Of a stretch of 7,955 nt of DNA, positions 5,402 to 7,955 are shown piece by piece; within the stretch, counting starts at the first letter, position 1; each line of letters opens with the position of its first letter. The notes beneath the pieces are model-generated. The model made no database searches. It had not been told where the DNA came from and saw only the letters and a program-made list of their open reading frames with translations. The stretch covers positions 1 through 7,955 of the forward strand of contig CANQHK010000056.1 in assembly GCA_947623645.1 (NCBI GenBank), read 5' to 3'. Made by a program: the position numbers and the translations under genes. Origin of the DNA: an uncultured Bacilli bacterium (GTDB lineage Bacteria; Bacillota_I; Bacilli_A; RF39; UBA660).

Positions 5402-6670
5402 TTAATCTCTATATTCAAACTCAAAATCTAAAATTCGAACAATATCTCCTTCTTCAATTCCCATTTCTTTTAATTTATCATCGAGTCCCATTCTTCGAAG
5501 TTTTTTCGTAAATCTTCGGATTCCTTCATCAGTAAATTTGGTCATACGGAAAAGTTTTTCAATTTTTTCTCCAGATACCACAAAAACATTTCCTTCTTTT
5601 TGAATTGTATAAGGAGCTTCTTTCTGGAACGTATAGAGAACGTGATCTTCCATCTCATCCTCATCATATAGTGGAATCTCTTCTTCTTGTTCTAATAAAT
5701 CTGCTAGTGCAACTAAAACTTCTTCCAATCCAGTAGAAGTCATGGCACTAATTGGATAAACTTTGGCATCGATCTTTTTTTGAAAAGCTTCTAAATTTTC
5801 TTTGCTTTCTTCTAAGTCCATCTTATTGGCAATAATAATTTCTTTCTTTTCAGTTAATTTTGGACTATAAGAGGCAAGTTCTTTTTTAATTAAACAATAA
5901 TCTTCATAAGGATCTCTTCCCTCTTGTCCACTCATATCAAGAACGTGTGCAATCACTCTTGTTCTTTCAATATGTTTTAAAAATTTATCCCCGAGTCCTT
6001 CTCCTTTGCTTGCTCCTTCGATAAGCCCTGGAAGATCAGCCATGACAAAACTTCTTCCAAATTTATCTTTACATACTCCCAAATTTGGTGTAAGTGTTGT
6101 AAAGTGATAAGCAGCAATTTTTGGTTTGGAACGTGAAACCATCGAAATAATCGTACTTTTTCCAACACTTGGCAGACCAACGAGTCCAACATCTGCCAAA
6201 AGTTTAAGTTCTACTTTTACTTTTTTAACTTCTCCTGGTTCTCCATTTTCAGCAAAGTTTGGAGCAGGATTACTAGCGGTCTTAAAGGCTGTATTTCCTC
6301 TTCCTCCTCTTCCTCCTTCACAAATAATCGCACGATCTCCTTTATTTTTTAAATCAGCAATCACTAAATTGGTATCCAAATCCGTTACAACCGTTCCTTG
6401 AGGAACTTTTAAAACATAATCTTCTCTGCTTTTCCCATTTTGATTTTTTCCCATTCCGTGTTCTCCACGTTCTGCTTTAATAATCTTTTTATATCGTAAA
6501 TCAAGGAGAGTATGAAGACCCGTATCAACTTCAAAAACAACATTGGCTCCTCGTCCCCCATTTCCTCCGAAAGGTCCACCCATGGGAATATATTTTTCTC
6601 TTCGAAAAGCAATGCAGCCATCTCCCCCATTTCCAGCATGAATTTCTAACACAACTTCATCAATAAACAC
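5402..6670 (-). CDS. obg: GTPase Obg (CgtA), ribosome assembly
   Basis: Essential GTPase acting in late 50S subunit assembly and linked to the stringent response. The 422 residues show all three domains. The Gly-rich Obg fold (1-157) includes GGPFGGNGGRGANV and GGRGGRGN. The G domain (about 158-330) has P-loop GLPSVGKST (165-173), switch I TTLTPN (191-196), DLPG (212-215), NKMD (282-285) and SAM (308-310). A C-terminal OCT domain (about 345-420) is of the Bacillus type. The start is a GTG at 6670 with AAGGAGG 8 nt upstream. It follows ntdP by 29 nt and abuts the YlbF-family gene. The usual rplU-rpmA neighbours of obg are absent. Confidence 0.97.
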   Translation of the reverse strand: MFIDEVVLEIHAGNGGDGCIAFRREKYIPMGGPFGGNGGRGANVVFEVDTGLHTLLDLRYKKIIKAERGEHGMGKNQNGKSREDYVLKVPQGTVVTDLDTNLVIADLKNKGDRAIICEGGRGGRGNTAFKTASNPAPNFAENGEPGEVKKVKVELKLLADVGLVGLPSVGKSTIISMVSRSKPKIAAYHFTTLTPNLGVCKDKFGRSFVMADLPGLIEGASKGEGLGDKFLKHIERTRVIAHVLDMSGQEGRDPYEDYCLIKKELASYSPKLTEKKEIIIANKMDLEESKENLEAFQKKIDAKVYPISAMTSTGLEEVLVALADLLEQEEEIPLYDEDEMEDHVLYTFQKEAPYTIQKEGNVFVVSGEKIEKLFRMTKFTDEGIRRFTKKLRRMGLDDKLKEMGIEEGDIVRILDFEFEYRD

Positions 6671-6699
6671 CTGTTTTGCCTCCTTAAAAAAACAATCTA

Positions 6700-7239
6700 C
6701 TATTTCGCAAATTGTTTATATCTTTTATATATTTCATAGTAGTACTGTACTTTTCCTGGGGAAAAAGGTCCCTTTTTTTCCCTTGCTAGTTCTATTAAGA
6801 AACTAAGCTCCGCCTTTAATACCATATCTAATTCATCCGAATATTGCATTTTTACTTTATGATAGTTGTATTCTCCCCGATCTAACACTTTAAAAGCACC
6901 ATCAGGAAACACTCTTAAATCCAAATCATAATCAATATATTTAATCGTTTTTTCATCGATTACATAAGGGGAGGCTATGTTACAATAATAGTACGTACCA
7001 TTCGTTTTTAACTGCCCAATGACATTAAACCAATGATTCTTATAAAAATACATGATGGCAGGTTCTTTGGTTCTCCAACTTCTTCCATCTGCCTCAATTA
7101 CTTTTGTTTTTTCATTTCCAAATACTAAGTAGTCATCATTAATTTCTAAAAGAACAGCTTCATCCCAATATCTATGAATATGAGAATCATGCTTATAACA
7201 GTGAATATCATAATGGGCACCGACAACAAATCTGTCCAT
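6700..7239 (-). CDS. ntdP: Nucleoside tri-/diphosphate phosphatase (DUF402, YgaC family)
   Basis: Hydrolyses nucleoside tri- and diphosphates; characterised relatives include Staphylococcus aureus Sav1646. The 179-residue product is full length. Near-invariant family stretches are visible: IHCYKHDSHIHRYW (12-25), TKVIEADGRSWRTKEPAI (45-62), WFNVIGQL (70-77), YYYCNIASPY (83-92) and IDYDLDLRVFPDG (102-114). The expected active-site set is in register: Arg23, Asn87, Asp103, Asp105, Asp107, Asp120 and Glu123. GAGGA lies 6 nt before the ATG. It is the first gene of the run into obg and has its own strong promoter. Confidence 0.93.
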   Translation of the reverse strand: MDRFVVGAHYDIHCYKHDSHIHRYWDEAVLLEINDDYLVFGNEKTKVIEADGRSWRTKEPAIMYFYKNHWFNVIGQLKTNGTYYYCNIASPYVIDEKTIKYIDYDLDLRVFPDGAFKVLDRGEYNYHKVKMQYSDELDMVLKAELSFLIELAREKKGPFSPGKVQYYYEIYKRYKQFAK

Positions 7240-7263
7240 AAATATTCCTCTTTTCTTAAGAAT

Positions 7264-7292
7264 ATTATACCCTAAAGAGAAAGATTTTTCAA
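7264..7292 (-). promoter_or_regulatory. Sigma-A type promoter of the ntdP-obg-rsmD operon
   Basis: A perfect -10 TATAAT (7264-7269) lies 17 nt from -35 TTGAAA (7287-7292, five of six matches). The predicted start is near 7257, giving a leader of about 18 nt. It is the best promoter in the window for a multi-gene transcript. Confidence 0.8.
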
Positions 7293-7370
7293 ATAAAATA
7301 GAACGGTTTCTTAAAAAAATATAAAAATTGTAAAGAAATTAGAAAAAAATAAATTATTTTTGGATAAATT

Positions 7371-7408
7371 AAAAAGAGAACATTCCCTATTTTTTAGGAA
7401 ATATTCCT
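7371..7408 (-). terminator. Intrinsic terminator after the surface-protein gene
   Basis: On the minus strand AATATTTCCTA (7395-7405) pairs with TAGGGAATGTT (7379-7389) around an A5 loop. The stem has 11 bp with two G-U pairs, and is extended by a G-C pair. CTCTTTTT (7371-7378) follows. This is a good rho-independent terminator separating the surface-protein transcript from the ntdP promoter. A shorter nested hairpin (AGGAA-TAT-TTCCT) overlaps the upstream arm. The rest of 7293-7453 is AT-rich spacer with no other feature seen. Confidence 0.7.
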
Positions 7409-7453
7409 TTTATAATTCTAAGAGAACTCCTCTTGAAGACATTGGTTGATTGG

Positions 7454-7537
7454 CTAACCACCGGCATATTCTATAGAATTTACTTCAGTTGTTACGGAAT
7501 CTCCATAATGACCACCTCGAAACAGATAAGGTCGACT
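7454..7537 (-). pseudogene. Out-of-frame remnant of an RGG-type C-terminal module
   Basis: Directly after the stop of the partial surface protein, the next frame reads SRPYLFRGGHYGDS and then 13 further residues to a TAG at 7454. This resembles the SYPWFLRGGFCFDTS segment of the adjacent gene: Pro, an aromatic residue, RGG, then Asp and Ser/Thr keep the same spacing. It has no start codon of its own in this stretch and lacks the rest of the module. It may be a leftover of a duplicated or replaced C-terminus. Similarity at the DNA level is weak, so chance remains possible. Confidence 0.35.
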
Positions 7538-7955
7538 AAAAAGAAATAAGAGTTGCACGAGAAGAACTGTAATTGTATACAAAGCCATCGTAGACGCTAC
7601 TATAGAATATACCTGCAAGCGAAGTATCGAAGCAAAAACCACCACGGAGAAACCAAGGATAACTAGAGGAAACAAAACGAGAGAAATCATTATACCATCC
7701 TGAAGTCTCAGATAATGCATGCCCATAGCATATCTTACCATCACATGCTGTTGTAGAATCCTCTGTTGTATATAAGTCATAATACTTCTCATTAAGATCA
7801 GTTAAAGAAGTTGAAAAGCCACTTGAATATGTTGTTTTGTTTAAATTTCCCATAACATATTCACTATTTCCTCCGCTCATATCATAGATTCCTGTTATAT
7901 TTCCGGTTGTTGATGCACTCTTTCCATATTCTCCATCATATTGATTGGCTTCATT
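7536..7955 (-). CDS. Partial surface-type protein with FGE-sulfatase/C-type-lectin-like C-terminus
   Basis: Only the last 139 residues are in the window; the frame stays open to the right edge, upstream of the first Met at 7880. GIYDMSGGNSEYVMGN resembles the GLYDMSGNVWEW signature of formylglycine-generating-enzyme/sulfatase-modifying proteins. The C-terminus PWFLRGG...AGIFY...SSSRATL matches the RGG-to-FR end of the C-type-lectin-like fold, with SSR where FR is usual. Ser, Thr, Gly, Tyr and Asn are abundant, as in secreted proteins, and two Cys in CDGKIC could form a disulfide. From memory, similar tails occur in low-GC gut bacteria behind pilin-like N-terminal signals, but the N-terminus is not visible here, so secretion is inference. 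Sulfatase-activating activity is not claimed. Confidence 0.75.
   Translation of the reverse strand, partial: NEANQYDGEYGKSASTTGNITGIYDMSGGNSEYVMGNLNKTTYSSGFSTSLTDLNEKYYDLYTTEDSTTACDGKICYGHALSETSGWYNDFSRFVSSSYPWFLRGGFCFDTSLAGIFYSSVYDGFVYNYSSSRATLISF

Noticed and set aside
6126..6401. Plus-strand open frame opposite the obg G domain
   Set aside because: It mirrors the Gly-rich obg sequence, has Pro-rich low-complexity content and no ribosome binding site. The other plus-strand frames are likewise shadows of minus-strand genes.
7441..7460. Short inverted repeat TGGTT/AACCA near the end of the remnant
   Set aside because: Only 5 bp with an 8-nt loop and no T-run; the stronger terminator is at 7371-7408.
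7454..7792. A 112-codon minus-strand frame with long hydrophobic stretches that would look like a small membrane protein
   Set aside because: It overlaps the well-supported FGE-like frame for most of its length and has no convincing ribosome binding site. Only its final part past 7537 may be meaningful, as a remnant.
7454..7955. Diversity-generating retroelement with variable and template repeats
   Set aside because: The lectin-like tail is the right kind of target, but the downstream fragment is not near-identical DNA with adenine-specific differences, and no reverse transcriptase is present in the window.
106..7955. TGA read as tryptophan (Mycoplasma-type code), suggested by absence of TGA stops
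   Set aside because: Every Trp codon checked is TGG and the conserved genes are full length without in-frame TGA. With nine genes, lack of TGA stops fits AT-rich codon bias.

Overview
The window is from a low-GC bacterium (about one third G+C by eye), most likely a Bacillota/Bacilli-like or wall-less relative. The evidence is strong AGGAGG-type ribosome binding sites, sigma-A type promoters, a T-box-like leader, a type 2 peptide deformylase, and the Bacillus-like pairing of a YlbF-family gene with rsmD. The nine genes stop with TAA (six) or TAG (three) and never TGA. Every Trp codon I checked is TGG and the conserved genes are full length, so the code looks standard rather than Mycoplasma-type. 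A precise genus cannot be read from the sequence.

All genes lie on the minus strand, so transcription runs from high to low coordinates. At the right edge (7536-7955) is the C-terminal 139 residues of a probable surface protein with a formylglycine-generating-enzyme/C-type-lectin-like fold. It is followed by a short out-of-frame remnant of the same type of module and by a good intrinsic terminator (about 7371-7408). A strong promoter (7264-7292) then starts a housekeeping run: ntdP (DUF402 nucleoside tri/diphosphatase), obg (ribosome-assembly GTPase), a YlbF-family gene and rsmD (16S rRNA methyltransferase). The last three are spaced by 1 nt or overlap.

A 160-nt gap (4402-4561) separates rsmD from hisS. 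It holds a possible promoter overlapped by a perfect 8-bp inverted repeat, then a T-box-like antiterminator/terminator region just before the hisS ribosome binding site. There appears to be no room for a canonical T-box Stem I. hisS overlaps aspS by 20 nt, and the aspS ribosome binding site lies inside the last hisS codons. The AspRS is of the short archaeal/eukaryotic type without the bacterial GAD insertion, so it may be a non-discriminating Asp/Asn enzyme.

A third promoter (1755-1783) drives an unrecognised 350-residue protein followed by def. A final promoter (59-87) points left out of the window toward an unseen gene.

Most of the window concerns translation: ribosome assembly (obg, rsmD), aminoacyl-tRNA supply (hisS, aspS) and N-terminal protein maturation (def). 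No full novel system is evident. The points most worth checking are the hisS leader, the archaeal-type AspRS, the remnant behind the surface protein gene and the unknown def partner.
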